From Clostridia bacterium (GTDB lineage Bacteria > Bacillota > Peptococcia > DRI-13 > UBA5745), in the NCBI GenBank assembly GCA_018434325.1, contig JAHDPO010000047.1:1-60660 (forward strand): a stretch of 60,660 nucleotides of DNA. Reading direction: 5' to 3'. The notes beneath the pieces were generated by a model. It had not been told where the DNA came from, did no database searches, and was given only the letters and a program-made list of their open reading frames with translations. Positions 1 through 10,033 of the stretch are shown here, in pieces. The translations under genes were made by a program, and so were the position numbers. Numbering within the stretch: position 1 is the first letter of the stretch; every line of letters starts with the position of its first letter.

Positions 1-1
1 A

Positions 2-97
2 GACGCCGACGAGGATCTGCATACAAACGGAAAAATTGAACAGAAACTGACCTGGCTCCGGGAGGCAACTGACCCTGCAGCCAAGACCTCGGCCTGA
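2..97 (+). other. Possible 3' tail of a truncated reading frame
   Basis: An open frame enters from the left edge and ends at a TGA at 95-97, giving about 31 residues with no motif I recognise. It overlaps a copy of the dispersed intergenic repeat (14-43), so it may be chance rather than coding. Confidence 0.15.
14..43 (-). repeat. Dispersed intergenic repeat, copy A1
   Basis: Read on the minus strand this is GTTCAATTTTTCCG followed by TTTGTATGCAGATC. It shares an exact 15-base block (ATCTGCATACAAACG on the plus strand) with the copies at 28.2 kb and a close variant with the copy at 47.5 kb. A shorter related core (TGCAATTTTGCTCA) lies at 122-135. Function unknown. Confidence 0.6.
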
Positions 98-347
98 ATT
101 CACACTCTCGGTGAAGGACCTGCAATTTTGCTCATTTTTCAGTGGAGCTGGATCGGAATGGAGTAGGAATTGAAGTCGGAATGGAGCCGATCGTTCTACA
201 CAGCTTGAAATTTTGGAGCAGCCGGCCCCCTCTCCCTTCGAATCGGCGGCCAATTGCCGAAAATTGAAGGCGCGTTTAAAGAACTCCGGTTAGCGAACCC
301 CGCACTATTTCCATTCCACCGAGGCCGGATAAAGGCTCTTCTCTTGT
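98..347. other. Intergenic region downstream of uvrC
   Basis: About 250 bases with no convincing gene. It contains a short core of the dispersed repeat (122-135) and a stretch with repeated GGAATGGAG-like words (153-185). I see no clear hairpin terminator for uvrC. Confidence 0.4.
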
Positions 348-2426
348 TTATTCCAGAGGATGAAACCAGTCGTAGACGGCGTCGGCGCTTTTTTTACTGA
401 GGCCCGGCGTTGCCCGCAAAGCTTCCCGGTCGGCAGCCATGATATTTTTTAGCGATAGGTCAAATTGCTTCAATAATGACTTTTTGCCCTTGGGGCCCAG
501 GCCGGGGATTTCATCCAAAGCCGAGGTCAGATTCCGCTTGCCCCTGAGAAGGCGGTGGTAGGTAATGGCAAAGCGGTGGGCTTCATCCCGCAGCTGCTGC
601 ACCAGCAAAATAGCAGGTGATTTTTGGTTCAGGATAATAGGGTCCGATTGCTCCGGTTTATATAGCCATTCAAATTGCTTGGCTAAGCCTACGGTGGCAA
701 TGCTCCCTACGCCCAATAGCTCCATGATGGAGCGGGCAGAAGACAGCTGGCCTTTGCCGCCGTCGATGACCACTAAGTCCGGCAGCTCCCCGAAACGGCT
801 GTCTCCTTGGCGCTCCTTGCTGAAACGCCGCAAAATAACTTCCGCCATAGAGGCAAAATCGTTGTTGCCCTCGACCATCTTAATTTTAAAACGCCGGTAT
901 AAGTCGGGCCGGGGCCGGCCGTCAATAGACACCACCATGGAGGCTACTGTCTCCGTACCGGAAATATGAGATATGTCGTAACATTCCATGCGGCGGGGAG
1001 GGCCAGCCAGATCCAACGCTTCCTGCAGCTCAGCCAAGCCCTGGGCATAGCGGTCACCCTGAGCATTTTCGTGCTGCTCTTTTTGCAGCAGCAGGTCCCT
1101 GGCGTTTTTGCCCACCATCTCCAGCAATCCTTTGCGCTCGCCGCGCTTCGGCGTCCTGATCTGCACCTTGCGGCCCCGCATCTGACTGAGCCAAGCCTGG
1201 GTAATGGCCAGTTCGCCGGCTATCGATTCGCCGCCGGCAGCTTCTTCGGCGGCTGCCGCCTCAGTAGCTTCGGCCAAAACTGCAACACCCGCCAACTCCT
1301 CAGCAACGCCTGCACCATCCAGTCCGGCGTTTGCGGCTCTTCCGGCTGCGGCGCCTACGGTTTCGTCGGCGTCTGCGCTATCCGCTTCTCCGGCGTCATA
1401 CTCGCCAGCTCCCGCTGCGGCTCCGACAGCGGCCTCGCCTTCTATCGCTGCTTCCCGCTCCGGAATCAAAATCTCCGGCGGTATCACCGGCACCTGGCTG
1501 TAGTACTGCTGCAGAAAAGGCATCAGCACCTCGTCCTCACCCTGGACGCCCTCCAGGAAAAAAGCCTCCCGGCCCAAAAGCTTGCCTTCCCGGACGAAAA
1601 AGACCTGGACGCAAATCTGGCTTTTGCCCCGGGCGTAGTTGATCACGTCGTAATCATCGCCTTTGCCGGAAACGATTTTCTGCCGCTCCATGACCCGCCG
1701 GATAGCATTCAGCTGATCCCGCAGCTGGGCCGCCTCCTCAAAATTGAGAGACTCGGCAGCCTCCTCCATCTTTTCTTCGATGCGCTTGCAAAGCACCTCC
1801 TGGCGGCCTTCCAAAAACAGAATCACCTGACGGATCATCTCGCCATATTCTTCCTTGCTGACCTGACCCATACAGGGGGCCAGACAACGTCCAATATGGC
1901 GGTTGAGACAAGGGCGCTGCTGCCGGCCCCAGCCCGCGGTGGATTTGCAGCTGCGCAGAGGAAATATGCGCTTTAGCAGCTTCAGCGTATCCTTAATATC
2001 GCCGCTGGAGGTATAAGGCCCAAAATAGCGGGCCCCATCCCGGGCCATTTTGTGGACATACTCCACCCGGGGAAAATCCTCCGTGGTGATCCTTACGTAA
2101 GGATATCCCTTATCATCCATGAGGCGGATGTTATAGCGGGGCTTATATTTTTTGATCAGATTGCATTCCAGGATCAGAGCTTCCATTTCGGAATCCGTCA
2201 GAATCCATTCAAGATCCGCAATATTTTTGACGAGGGCCCTCGTCTTTTCGCTGTGACCGCCCTGGCCCAGGTTATCCTTGAAGTAAGATTTCACCCGGTT
2301 GCGCAAACTCAGGGCCTTGCCAACATAAATCACCTTGCCGGCGGCATCCTTCATCAGGTAAACCCCCGGCGCTGGTGGTAATTTGCTGAGTTTTTGTTCG
2401 ATAACAGCGTTCATCTCACATCTCAC
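348..2426 (-). CDS. uvrC: UvrABC excinuclease subunit C
   Basis: Makes both incisions around a DNA lesion once UvrB is loaded. The N-terminus carries the GIY-YIG nuclease (PGVYLMKD... VIYVGKA, residues about 19-40). A UVR UvrB-binding motif ([11 protein letters not shown]) lies near 233. The RNase H-like second nuclease starts near ECYDISH, and a C-terminal helix-hairpin-helix ([13 protein letters not shown]) follows. At 692 residues it is 80-100 longer than usual. The excess is an Ala/Glu/Gly-rich stretch at about 324-403, between the UVR and RNase H halves. The GTG at 2426 overlaps the uvrA stop; an in-frame ATG at 2414 (MNAVIEQK) may be the true start, and either implies translational coupling with uvrA. 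Last gene of uvrB-uvrA-uvrC. Confidence 0.97.
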   Translation of the reverse strand: MRCEMNAVIEQKLSKLPPAPGVYLMKDAAGKVIYVGKALSLRNRVKSYFKDNLGQGGHSEKTRALVKNIADLEWILTDSEMEALILECNLIKKYKPRYNIRLMDDKGYPYVRITTEDFPRVEYVHKMARDGARYFGPYTSSGDIKDTLKLLKRIFPLRSCKSTAGWGRQQRPCLNRHIGRCLAPCMGQVSKEEYGEMIRQVILFLEGRQEVLCKRIEEKMEEAAESLNFEEAAQLRDQLNAIRRVMERQKIVSGKGDDYDVINYARGKSQICVQVFFVREGKLLGREAFFLEGVQGEDEVLMPFLQQYYSQVPVIPPEILIPEREAAIEGEAAVGAAAGAGEYDAGEADSADADETVGAAAGRAANAGLDGAGVAEELAGVAVLAEATEAAAAEEAAGGESIAGELAITQAWLSQMRGRKVQIRTPKRGERKGLLEMVGKNARDLLLQKEQHENAQGDRYAQGLAELQEALDLAGPPRRMECYDISHISGTETVASMVVSIDGRPRPDLYRRFKIKMVEGNNDFASMAEVILRRFSKERQGDSRFGELPDLVVIDGGKGQLSSARSIMELLGVGSIATVGLAKQFEWLYKPEQSDPIILNQKSPAILLVQQLRDEAHRFAITYHRLLRGKRNLTSALDEIPGLGPKGKKSLLKQFDLSLKNIMAADREALRATPGLSKKSADAVYDWFHPLE

Positions 2427-5400
2427 ATCGCAGCTTTTTTATTGACGGAGCCCATCAGCCGCCGCTGCCGCTCCAGTATCGGCGCTAAAAACTGACCGGT
2501 ATAGCTGATATCAGCCACCGCCGCCAGCTCCTCGGGAGTGCCCGTGGCAATAATCCTGCCTCCCCGGTCGCCGCCTTCCGGGCCTAAATCGATGCAGTAA
2601 TCCGCCGTCTTGATCACATCCAGATTGTGCTCGATGACTAGCACCGTATCACCCTGCTCCACCAGGCGGTGCAGCACCTCCAGCAGCTTGGCAATATCGG
2701 CGGTATGCAGACCTGTGGTGGGCTCATCCAGAATGTATAAGGTCTTGCCGGTGGAACGGCGGGACAGTTCCGTAGCCAGCTTCACCCGCTGGGCTTCGCC
2801 GCCGGAAAGGGTGGTAGCCGGCTGTCCCAGACGGATATAGCCCAGGCCCACATCCTGCATGGTTTTCATCTTGCGGAAAATCTGAGGATGATTGACGAAA
2901 AACTCCACGGCTTCATCCACCGTCATATCCAGAACATCGGCAATGGTCTTGCCTTTATAACGAACCTCCAGGGTTTCCCGGTTGTAGCGCTTGCCCTTGC
3001 AAACCTCACAAGGCACATAGACATCCGGCAGGAAATGCATCTCGATTTTGAGTATGCCGTCGCCGGAGCAGGCTTCGCAGCGGCCGCCCTTGACATTAAA
3101 GCTGAAACGGCCGGGCTGATAGCCTCGCAGCTTAGCCTCCGGCACGCTGGCATAGACCTGGCGGATAGCGTCAAAGACGCCGGTATAAGTGGCCGGGTTG
3201 GAACGAGGCGTCCGGCCGATAGGCGATTGATCGATGTCGATAACCTTATCCAGGTACTCTATGCCTTTGATGTCGTCATGGTCGCCGGCCCTGGTTTTAG
3301 CCCGGTTTAGCTCCGCCGCCAAACGGTTGTAAATGATCTCATTGACCAGGGAGCTTTTGCCGCTGCCGGAAACGCCGGTAACACAGGTGAAAACACCCAA
3401 AGGAATTTTTGCGGTCACTTCTTTTAAATTATTCTCCCTGGCCCCCTCCACCACCAGCCATTTGCCGTTGGGCTGACGGCGGGCAGGAGGCAAAGCAATG
3501 CTTTTGGTACCTTTAAGATATTGGCCGGTGACCGACTCCTGGCAATCCATGATCTGCTGCAGACTGCCGGCACAGACCACCTGGCCGCCGTGAATGCCGG
3601 CGCCGGGACCAATATCCAGGATATGATCCGCCGCCCGCATGGTGTCTTCGTCATGCTCCACCACCAAAACCGTATTGCCGATATCCCGCAGGGATTGCAG
3701 GGTTTCGATGAGCCGGGCGTTATCTCTTTGATGAAGGCCGATGGAGGGCTCATCCAGAATATACAGTACCCCCATGAGGCTGGAACCGATCTGGGTGGCT
3801 AAGCGAATACGCTGGGCTTCACCGCCGGACAAAGTGCCGGCAGCCCGGTGCAGCGTCACATAGTCTAATCCTACATTATTCAGGAAGCCTAAACGGGCGG
3901 TGATTTCTTTTAATATCTGACGGGCAATCAGCTGCTGCCGCTCCGTCAGCTTCAGCATGGCGAAGAAATCGAGGGCCTTGCCCACAGACAAACGGGTAAG
4001 CTCGTCAATGTTTTTATCGCCTACATAGACGGACAGAGCCTCCGGTTTCAGCCGCCTGCCGCCGCAATCGGGGCAGGGCTGGGAAGTCATGTACTGCTCC
4101 GTCTCGCCGCGGGAATAATCGGACTGGGATTCCCGGTAGCGGCGCTGCAGCATATTGATAAGGCCCTCATACTTGCTTTGGTAAGTCCGTCTCTGCCCCA
4201 TGGTATTGGTATAATGGAAGGTAATATTTTCGTCGCCGGCCCCCCGCAGGATAATATTTTGCTGATCCGGCGTCAGATCCCGGAAGGGCGTATCCATGGG
4301 AATCTCATAATGATGACAGGTAGCGGCCAAAATGCCCATAAACCAGTTGGATATGCCTTTGATCCAAGGATCGATGGCGTTATCATTGAGGGATTTGCTC
4401 TTATCGGGGATCACCAGCTCCGGGTCCACCTCCAGCTTGAAGCCCAAGCCGTCGCAAGTGGGACAGGCGCCGAAGGGGTTATTAAAGGAGAACATCCGGG
4501 GCGCCGGTTCCTCAAAGCTGATGCCGCAGTCGATGCAGGCAAAATCCTGAGAAAAAATCTGCTCGAATTCTTCTTGAGGCGTCCCGAGGGCAAGCTCAGC
4601 GCTGCCTGCATCAGCAGCAATCTGACCGGCGGCTTCAAGCGACTGGCCGGCGGCTTCGCTTCCCGCCTGACCTGCCGCGTCTGCAACAGCGGCTCCTTCC
4701 TGCTTCGGCGGCTGGCAATGGACCGCCGCTATGCCGCCGGACAAAGCCATAGCCGATTCCAAAGAGCCGGCCAGGCGCTTGCCGGAATCCGGCTTTAAAA
4801 CGATTCTGTCCACCACTACTTCTATGGTATGCTTTTTATTTTTCTCCAGAACGATATCCTCGGTGGCTTCCCGCAGCTGGCCGTCTACCCGCAGCCGCAC
4901 GTAGCCCTCCCGGCGGACGTCCTCGATGATCTTGACGTGCTCGCCTTTTTTGCCCCGAACCAGGGGAGCCAAAATCTGCAGGCGGCTGCCCTGAGGCCAG
5001 GACAGAATCTGATCCACCATCTGGTCGATGGTCTGCCGCTCCACCGGCTTGCCGCACTTCCAGCAGCGAACCTGACCGATCCGGGCATAGAGCAGCCGGA
5101 GATAGTCATAGATCTCCGTCACTGTGCCTACCGTGGAACGGGGGTTGCGGCTGGTGGTCTTCTGGTCGATGGAAATGGCCGGCGACAGGCCCTCGATGTA
5201 ATCCACATCCGGCTTGTCCATCTGGCCCAAAAACTGCCGGGCGTAGGAGGATAAAGACTCCACGTAGCGCCGCTGGCCTTCGGCATAGATGGTGTCGAAA
5301 GCCAGAGAGCTTTTGCCGCTGCCGGACAAGCCGGTGACTACCACCAGCTTATCCCGGGGGATATCCACGTCGATATTTTTTAAATTATGGGAGCGGGCTC

Positions 5401-5428
5401 CCCGAATAATGATTTTATCCTTTGCCAT
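2423..5428 (-). CDS. uvrA: UvrABC excinuclease subunit A
   Basis: DNA damage-recognition ATPase of nucleotide excision repair, which loads UvrB. It is a tandem ABC ATPase: the first Walker A is [10 protein letters not shown] (about 33-42), the second [10 protein letters not shown], each with an LSGGEAQR signature and a DEP Walker B. Zinc-binding cysteines are visible in the insertion region ([16 protein letters not shown]) and near the second ABC half ([14 protein letters not shown]). At 1001 residues it is longer than the typical 930-960, because an Ala/Gly/Gln-rich stretch of about 45 residues (near 243-288) precedes the [17 protein letters not shown] segment. It lies 110 bases downstream of uvrB and overlaps the uvrC start. 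Confidence 0.98.
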   Translation of the reverse strand: MAKDKIIIRGARSHNLKNIDVDIPRDKLVVVTGLSGSGKSSLAFDTIYAEGQRRYVESLSSYARQFLGQMDKPDVDYIEGLSPAISIDQKTTSRNPRSTVGTVTEIYDYLRLLYARIGQVRCWKCGKPVERQTIDQMVDQILSWPQGSRLQILAPLVRGKKGEHVKIIEDVRREGYVRLRVDGQLREATEDIVLEKNKKHTIEVVVDRIVLKPDSGKRLAGSLESAMALSGGIAAVHCQPPKQEGAAVADAAGQAGSEAAGQSLEAAGQIAADAGSAELALGTPQEEFEQIFSQDFACIDCGISFEEPAPRMFSFNNPFGACPTCDGLGFKLEVDPELVIPDKSKSLNDNAIDPWIKGISNWFMGILAATCHHYEIPMDTPFRDLTPDQQNIILRGAGDENITFHYTNTMGQRRTYQSKYEGLINMLQRRYRESQSDYSRGETEQYMTSQPCPDCGGRRLKPEALSVYVGDKNIDELTRLSVGKALDFFAMLKLTERQQLIARQILKEITARLGFLNNVGLDYVTLHRAAGTLSGGEAQRIRLATQIGSSLMGVLYILDEPSIGLHQRDNARLIETLQSLRDIGNTVLVVEHDEDTMRAADHILDIGPGAGIHGGQVVCAGSLQQIMDCQESVTGQYLKGTKSIALPPARRQPNGKWLVVEGARENNLKEVTAKIPLGVFTCVTGVSGSGKSSLVNEIIYNRLAAELNRAKTRAGDHDDIKGIEYLDKVIDIDQSPIGRTPRSNPATYTGVFDAIRQVYASVPEAKLRGYQPGRFSFNVKGGRCEACSGDGILKIEMHFLPDVYVPCEVCKGKRYNRETLEVRYKGKTIADVLDMTVDEAVEFFVNHPQIFRKMKTMQDVGLGYIRLGQPATTLSGGEAQRVKLATELSRRSTGKTLYILDEPTTGLHTADIAKLLEVLHRLVEQGDTVLVIEHNLDVIKTADYCIDLGPEGGDRGGRIIATGTPEELAAVADISYTGQFLAPILERQRRLMGSVNKKAAM

Positions 5429-5469
5429 ATTTCTGAAATTCCTCTCTTTGCTTTAACCGTTTATATGTT

Positions 5470-5523
5470 CATGACCGTACTTATGCTTATGATCGTACAC
5501 ATGCTTATGATCGCACTCATGCT
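5470..5523. repeat. Three tandem 18-bp repeats between uvrB and uvrA
   Basis: Degenerate units CATGACCGTACTTATGCT (5470-5487), TATGATCGTACACATGCT (5488-5505) and TATGATCGCACTCATGCT (5506-5523) follow each other directly in the short uvrB-uvrA gap. The period is a multiple of three, but no gene on either strand looks real here. Role unknown. Confidence 0.75.
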
Positions 5524-5538
5524 TCTGCTGTATTGTGT

Positions 5539-7518
5539 TTATAAATTGCTCTTCATCTCGATGAGCAAATCCCGCAGCTGAGCAGCCCGCTCGAAATCCA
5601 ATTCCTTGGCAGCTGCCCGCATTTCTTTTTCTATTCTGGCCGCCCAGTCCTTCAGCTCCTTCTTATTCATCTTGCTGAACTGGCGGGTATCGCTTTGGGG
5701 TTCTTCCAGGGGCCGGGTGATTTCCACCACATCCCGCACGGCTTTTTTGACGGTCTGGGGCACGATGCCGTGGGCCTCATTGTAAGCCTGCTGAATCTGG
5801 CGGCGGCGGTTGGTCTCCTCAATGGCTTTGGCCATGGAATCGGTGATCACGTCGCCGTACATGATAACCTGACCGTTGAGATTACGGGCAGCCCGGCCGG
5901 CAGTCTGGATCAGGGAACGGCTGGAACGCAGGAAGCCTTCCTTATCGGCATCCAGTACGGCGACCAGCGAGACTTCCGGCAGGTCCAAGCCTTCCCGGAG
6001 CAGGTTGATGCCGATCAGCACATCGAAGACGCCCAGCCGCAGATCACGGATGATCTCCATCCGCTCCAGAGTCTTGATCTCCGAATGGAGATAGCGCACC
6101 TTGACTCCCAATTCCCGCATGTAATCCGTCAGATCTTCGGCCATCTTCTTGGTCAGGGTGGTGACTAAAACCCGCTCCTGCCGCTCAATCCGCAGGCGGA
6201 TCTCCCCCATTAAATCATCGATCTGGTGGCGGACCGGCCGGATGATGATCTCCGGGTCCAAAAGCCCCGTGGGGCGGTTGATCTGCTCAACGACTTTATC
6301 ACCGGCTTTGGCCATCTCATAAGGGCCGGGCGTGGCGCTGACGTAGACCGCCTGATGCAGCTTCGCTTCAAACTCGGCAAACTTCAGGGGACGGTTGTCC
6401 AAGGCCGAAGGCAAACGGAAGCCGAAATCCACCAGGGTAGTCTTGCGGGAGCGGTCGCCCTCATACATGCCCCCCACCTGGGGAATGGAAACATGGGATT
6501 CATCTACAATCAGCAAAAAATCCTCGGGGAAAAAGTCTATTAAAGTATAGGGGGGCTCCCCCGGCGCATTGCCGATCAAATGGCGGGAATAGTTTTCGAT
6601 GCCGGTGCAAAAGCCTACTTCCCGCAGCATCTCCATATCATAGTTGGTGCGCTGGGTCAGCCTCTGGGCCTCCAGCAGCCGGCCCTGGGCATTGAGCTCC
6701 TTCAGCCGGTCTTCCAGCTCCGCCTCAATATCCCGCAAGGCCCGCATCAGCGTCTCCCGGGAGGTCACGTAATGGCTGGCGGGGAAAATACCGATATGCC
6801 GCCGTTCATTCAAAATCTCGGCGGTAAGGGGATCCACTTCACAAATCCGCTCGATCTCATCGCCGAAAAACTCCACCCGCACTGCGGCCTCAGCCGAAGC
6901 GGGGAATATCTCTACCACATCCCCCCGCACCCGGAAGGTACCGCGAACAAAATTCAAATCATTGCGGTCAAACTGCATATCGATGAGACGCCGCAGCAGC
7001 AGGTCCCGGTCCAGGCTCATGCCCGGCCGCAGGGAAACCATCTGCTCCCGGTACTCCTCGGGAGAACCCAAGCCGTAAATACAGCTGACGGAAGCCACCA
7101 CCACCACATCCCGCCGCTCCAGCAGAGCCGCCGTAGCGGAATGGCGCATCTTCTCAATCTCATCATTGATTGAGGAATCCTTCTCTATATACGTATCGCT
7201 GGCCGGCACATAGGCCTCCGGCTGATAGTAATCATAATAAGAAACGAAGTACTCCACGGCGTTTTCCGGAAAAAACTCCTTAAACTCGCCGTAAAGCTGG
7301 GCTGCCAGCGTCTTATTGTGAGCCAGAACCAGAGTAGGCTTCTGCACCTGGGCAATAACCTGGGCCATGGTATAGGTTTTACCTGTGCCGGTAGCCCCCA
7401 GCAAAATCTGATGAGGCAAGCCCTCTTTAACCCCCCGGCTTAAGGCCTCGATAGCCTGAGGCTGATCACCCCGGGGCTCATATTCCGATACTACCCGGAA
7501 CAATTTTTCATCTGCCAT
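5539..7518 (-). CDS. uvrB: UvrABC excinuclease subunit B
   Basis: Central ATP-dependent damage-verification subunit, bridging UvrA and UvrC. Walker A is [10 protein letters not shown] (about 41-50), and the DNA-clamping beta-hairpin is [12 protein letters not shown] (about 93-104). Helicase motifs follow: DESH, VSATPG, and an arginine-finger region QTAGRAARN. The C-terminus is a UVR coiled-coil ([14 protein letters not shown]) that binds UvrC. Length 659 residues is normal. The ATG at 7518 is preceded by GAGGAG about 9 bases upstream. First gene of the repair cluster; its promoter probably lies at 7586-7615. Confidence 0.98.
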   Translation of the reverse strand: MADEKLFRVVSEYEPRGDQPQAIEALSRGVKEGLPHQILLGATGTGKTYTMAQVIAQVQKPTLVLAHNKTLAAQLYGEFKEFFPENAVEYFVSYYDYYQPEAYVPASDTYIEKDSSINDEIEKMRHSATAALLERRDVVVVASVSCIYGLGSPEEYREQMVSLRPGMSLDRDLLLRRLIDMQFDRNDLNFVRGTFRVRGDVVEIFPASAEAAVRVEFFGDEIERICEVDPLTAEILNERRHIGIFPASHYVTSRETLMRALRDIEAELEDRLKELNAQGRLLEAQRLTQRTNYDMEMLREVGFCTGIENYSRHLIGNAPGEPPYTLIDFFPEDFLLIVDESHVSIPQVGGMYEGDRSRKTTLVDFGFRLPSALDNRPLKFAEFEAKLHQAVYVSATPGPYEMAKAGDKVVEQINRPTGLLDPEIIIRPVRHQIDDLMGEIRLRIERQERVLVTTLTKKMAEDLTDYMRELGVKVRYLHSEIKTLERMEIIRDLRLGVFDVLIGINLLREGLDLPEVSLVAVLDADKEGFLRSSRSLIQTAGRAARNLNGQVIMYGDVITDSMAKAIEETNRRRQIQQAYNEAHGIVPQTVKKAVRDVVEITRPLEEPQSDTRQFSKMNKKELKDWAARIEKEMRAAAKELDFERAAQLRDLLIEMKSNL

Positions 7519-7585
7519 AATGTACTCCTCATGAAAATAACCAAATAAGATTTGTTATTATTAATCGATAGAATTATCGTAAAAG

Positions 7586-7615
7586 GTCATATCACTATTT
7601 TACCACCGCTGTCAA
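7586..7615 (-). promoter_or_regulatory. Probable promoter of uvrBAC
   Basis: On the minus strand a perfect TTGACA (7615-7610) is followed after 18 bases by TATGAC (7591-7586). A 14-base inverted repeat (CGATA GAAT TATCG, 7566-7579) lies just downstream and could be an operator. I found no Gram-positive LexA box (GAAC-N4-GTTC) in the intergenic region. Confidence 0.45.
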
Positions 7616-7792
7616 GTTTTTAATGGCCTGACGGAAGAATAAGGCAGCATTGATTTTGACGTAAAAACAAGACTTTTCTATCCCTCTATTCATACGTTCC
7701 GGAAATTTTGTTCCGCCTCTTTAGTATATATCCAGCAGTTCCCTGACGCAAGAGGAAATCCTGATACGAATCACAAAATCCTTATTTCATTA

Positions 7793-7821
7793 TTGACAAT
7801 TAAGGGAATAGTCAGTATTCT
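7793..7821 (+). promoter_or_regulatory. Promoter of the GntR regulator gene
   Basis: A perfect -35 TTGACA (7793-7798), a 17-base spacer and TATTCT (7816-7821). Transcription would begin inside or just past the palindrome at 7824-7839, so a bound repressor would block initiation. Confidence 0.7.
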
Positions 7822-7823
7822 AT

Positions 7824-7839
7824 AAATGTCTAGACATTT
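7824..7839. promoter_or_regulatory. Perfect 16-bp palindromic operator, HutC/GntR type
   Basis: AAATGTCTAGACATTT is a perfect palindrome placed at the transcription start of the GntR-family gene. Its centre, GTCTAGAC, matches the GT-N-TA-N-AC pattern known for HutC-subfamily GntR repressors. Autoregulation is inferred from position and family. Confidence 0.75.
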
Positions 7840-7900
7840 GAACATATTGTCTGGCCAATTAATAATCAAACAGAAAACCATGAGAATAGAGGATAGGAGT

Positions 7901-8698
7901 ATGGAAAAATTAATTGCCAGCAGTCCCATCCCCCTTTATTACCAGCTTCGAGAAATTGTCCGCAATAAAATTTTGGCCGAAGAATGGCCTTATGGGATGG
8001 AAATCCCCTCGGAATTAAAGCTTTGCGAAGAGTTTAACCTTTGCCGGGCCACCATCAAGCAAGCCCTGGACGGTTTAGTCAATGAAGGGTTAATCGTGCG
8101 CAAGAAGGGCAAGGGTTCTTTTGTAGTCTACCGAAAAATGGCCGGCAATTTCTTATTGGAGCCCCAATTTTCTTTAAGGCATACTCAGGATGCTTATCGG
8201 GATTATACTTATCAGAATTATGCCGAGCTGCTCTTTGCGGATTTTATCGAGGCCAGCGCCTATTTAATTAAATCTTTTCAATTGGCGCCTGGTGAAAAAG
8301 TCTGCAAAATCATGCGCAAGCATATTGTGGGCGGCCAGCCTGTTGCTATAAGCACCAATTATATCCACCCCCAATGGACGGGGGATATCCTTTCGGAAGA
8401 TATCAAAGACGTTTCCATATATAAATATATCGAAAATCTATCAGGCAAATCCTTCACCGATTATAAGATGAATGTCCAGTCTGTGCTGTTGGACGATTAT
8501 GAAGCCGGGGAACTGGGCTTTCCGCCGGGGAAAGCCGGCCTTGATGTGGCCTGCCTTTCTTTTATCGACAAGGAGCCCGTAATGTTTGTCCGCCAGCTAT
8601 ACCGGGGAGATAAATGCGATATCCGCCTGGACTTTTCCGCCTTCGACGGCCTGCAAAAAATGGAGGCCATCGGAGCGGAAATCAAAGTACGCCCTTAA
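7901..8698 (+). CDS. GntR-family (HutC subfamily) transcriptional regulator
   Basis: A DNA-binding repressor with a ligand-sensing UTRA domain. The N-terminal winged helix (about 8-75) has the typical YYQLREIVRNKI, PSELKLCEEF and RATIKQALDGLVNEG segments and a KKGKGSFV wing. The rest (about 95-255) fits UTRA, including ICKI/ISTNYIHP-like strands. The open frame extends 25 codons upstream to 7826, but the ATG at 7901 has AGGAG at 7895-7899 and begins a normal-length protein (265 residues). It probably binds the palindrome at 7824-7839. A terminator follows, then the symporter and racemase genes, which it most likely controls. The effector is not evident; an acidic amino acid is a guess from the neighbours. 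Confidence 0.9.
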   Translation: MEKLIASSPIPLYYQLREIVRNKILAEEWPYGMEIPSELKLCEEFNLCRATIKQALDGLVNEGLIVRKKGKGSFVVYRKMAGNFLLEPQFSLRHTQDAYRDYTYQNYAELLFADFIEASAYLIKSFQLAPGEKVCKIMRKHIVGGQPVAISTNYIHPQWTGDILSEDIKDVSIYKYIENLSGKSFTDYKMNVQSVLLDDYEAGELGFPPGKAGLDVACLSFIDKEPVMFVRQLYRGDKCDIRLDFSAFDGLQKMEAIGAEIKVRP

Positions 8699-8700
8699 TT

Positions 8701-8726
8701 ACCGAAAGGCCGACCTTTCGGTTTTT
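8701..8726 (+). terminator. Intrinsic terminator or attenuator after the GntR gene
   Basis: A perfect 9-bp stem (ACCGAAAGG, 8701-8709, with CCTTTCGGT, 8714-8722) with a CCGA loop, followed by TTTTC. It begins two bases after the regulator stop. A second near-palindrome (AATAAGTGGG/CCCGCTTATT, about 8736-8755) precedes the symporter, so the downstream genes may have their own control. Confidence 0.75.
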
Positions 8727-8794
8727 CAGGAAAGAAATAAGTGGGCCCGCTTATTTCGCAAAGCATTTTTCAATATCAAAGAGGAGGCTTAATT

Positions 8795-10021
8795 ATGGCA
8801 CAGAAAAAAATGGGGCTGTCCAACAAAATTCTCATTGGTATGCTGCTGGGTGCAATTGCCGGACTCATTGTGGGACCGCAAATCTCCGTAATCTCAGTAG
8901 TAGGTGACATTTTCCTCCGGTTGCTGCGAATGGCTGTAGTTCCTCTCATCTTCGCCAACGTCGTTCTTGCTGTAGCCAGCATGGGCGATTTGCGCCGTCT
9001 CGGTAAAATCGGTATTCAAATGGGCGTTCTGTTCATGGCCACCAGCTTTATTGCCGCCGCCATCGGTCTCCTTACGGCTCTCGTTCTTAAACCGGGCCAG
9101 GGCTTCGTCATGACCGACGTCAGCGAAGTGGCGACAGCGGCGGCCCCCAGTGTGCAGCAGGTTTTGCTGGGCTTTTTCCCCGTCAATATCATGCAGTCTT
9201 TCTCTGAGGGCAATATGCTGCAGGTCATCACCTTTGCCATCTTCTCCGGCATAGCCATTTTGCTCCTCAAAGAAGAGGATCAGAAAAAAATGCTGGGGGG
9301 CGTCAGCATCGTCTCCCGTTTTCTGATGAAGGTCCTCCACTTCGTCATGGGCTTCACTCCTTACGGCGTATTTGCTTTGATGGCCAACACCACCGGTAAG
9401 TATGGCGCTCAGGTCTTCGGCCCCTTAGGAAAATTCATCATTTGTATCTATGTGGGTCTGCTGCTCCATGCCTTCGTCATCTATGGCGGGTTATATACCT
9501 TGTCTACCAGGAAAAGCGTTTTCAATTTTTATAAAAAGATTTCGCCGGTCTGGACCACCAGCTTCGCTACCTGCAGTACGGCGGCTACCCTGCCGGTTTC
9601 TCTGCGGGTCTGCGAGGAAGAGCTGGGCGTCAAGAAGGATATCGCCGGCTTTACCATTCCCGTAGGCGCCACGATGAACATGGACGGCAATGCTCTGTGG
9701 TACGGCGTCGTCGCTATTTTTGTCGGTCAGGTTATCGGCATGTCCATGAGCATCAGCCAGATGCTGATCGCTATTATCGTCGGCGTACTGATGACCCTGG
9801 GCAGCCCCGGCATTCCCGGCGGTATCTTTGTAGCCACCACCATCTTCCTGACCACCATGGGCCTGCCTATTGAGTTTGTCGGTCTTTTGGCCGGTATTTT
9901 CCGGATCATGGACATGGGCATCACCACCGTAAACGTAGTGGGTTCCGTGGTAGTAGCCAGCTCTCTTGACGCCATTGAACGCAAAAGCGAGGCCAGAGAA
10001 GCTAAAAAACTAAGCGCATAG
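8795..10021 (+). CDS. Sodium/proton:dicarboxylate (acidic amino acid) symporter
   Basis: Membrane carrier of the DAACS (GltP/DctA/SstT) family, which imports glutamate, aspartate or C4-dicarboxylates with Na+ or H+. Hallmarks: the serine-rich hairpin CSTAATLPVSL, the TM7 motif GATMNMDGN, and the HP2 loop GSPGIPGG. The TM7 motif reads NMDGN where most members have NMDGT, which could affect ion or substrate preference. The ATG at 8795 has GAGGAGG eight bases upstream; the 18 codons upstream in frame are ignored, giving 408 residues. The racemase starts 12 bases after the stop, so the two are co-transcribed and an amino acid substrate is the best inference. Exact substrate unknown. Confidence 0.93.
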   Translation: MAQKKMGLSNKILIGMLLGAIAGLIVGPQISVISVVGDIFLRLLRMAVVPLIFANVVLAVASMGDLRRLGKIGIQMGVLFMATSFIAAAIGLLTALVLKPGQGFVMTDVSEVATAAAPSVQQVLLGFFPVNIMQSFSEGNMLQVITFAIFSGIAILLLKEEDQKKMLGGVSIVSRFLMKVLHFVMGFTPYGVFALMANTTGKYGAQVFGPLGKFIICIYVGLLLHAFVIYGGLYTLSTRKSVFNFYKKISPVWTTSFATCSTAATLPVSLRVCEEELGVKKDIAGFTIPVGATMNMDGNALWYGVVAIFVGQVIGMSMSISQMLIAIIVGVLMTLGSPGIPGGIFVATTIFLTTMGLPIEFVGLLAGIFRIMDMGITTVNVVGSVVVASSLDAIERKSEAREAKKLSA

Positions 10022-10033
10022 GAGATAAATCCA

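Noticed and set aside
1-97. Coding tail at the left edge as a confident gene
   Set aside because: The stretch contains a dispersed repeat copy and no recognisable motif, so it is kept only as a low-confidence entry.
966-1976. 336-codon plus-strand frame opposite uvrC
   Set aside because: Shadow of uvrC; low-complexity Ala/Pro/Arg/Leu content and no family resemblance.
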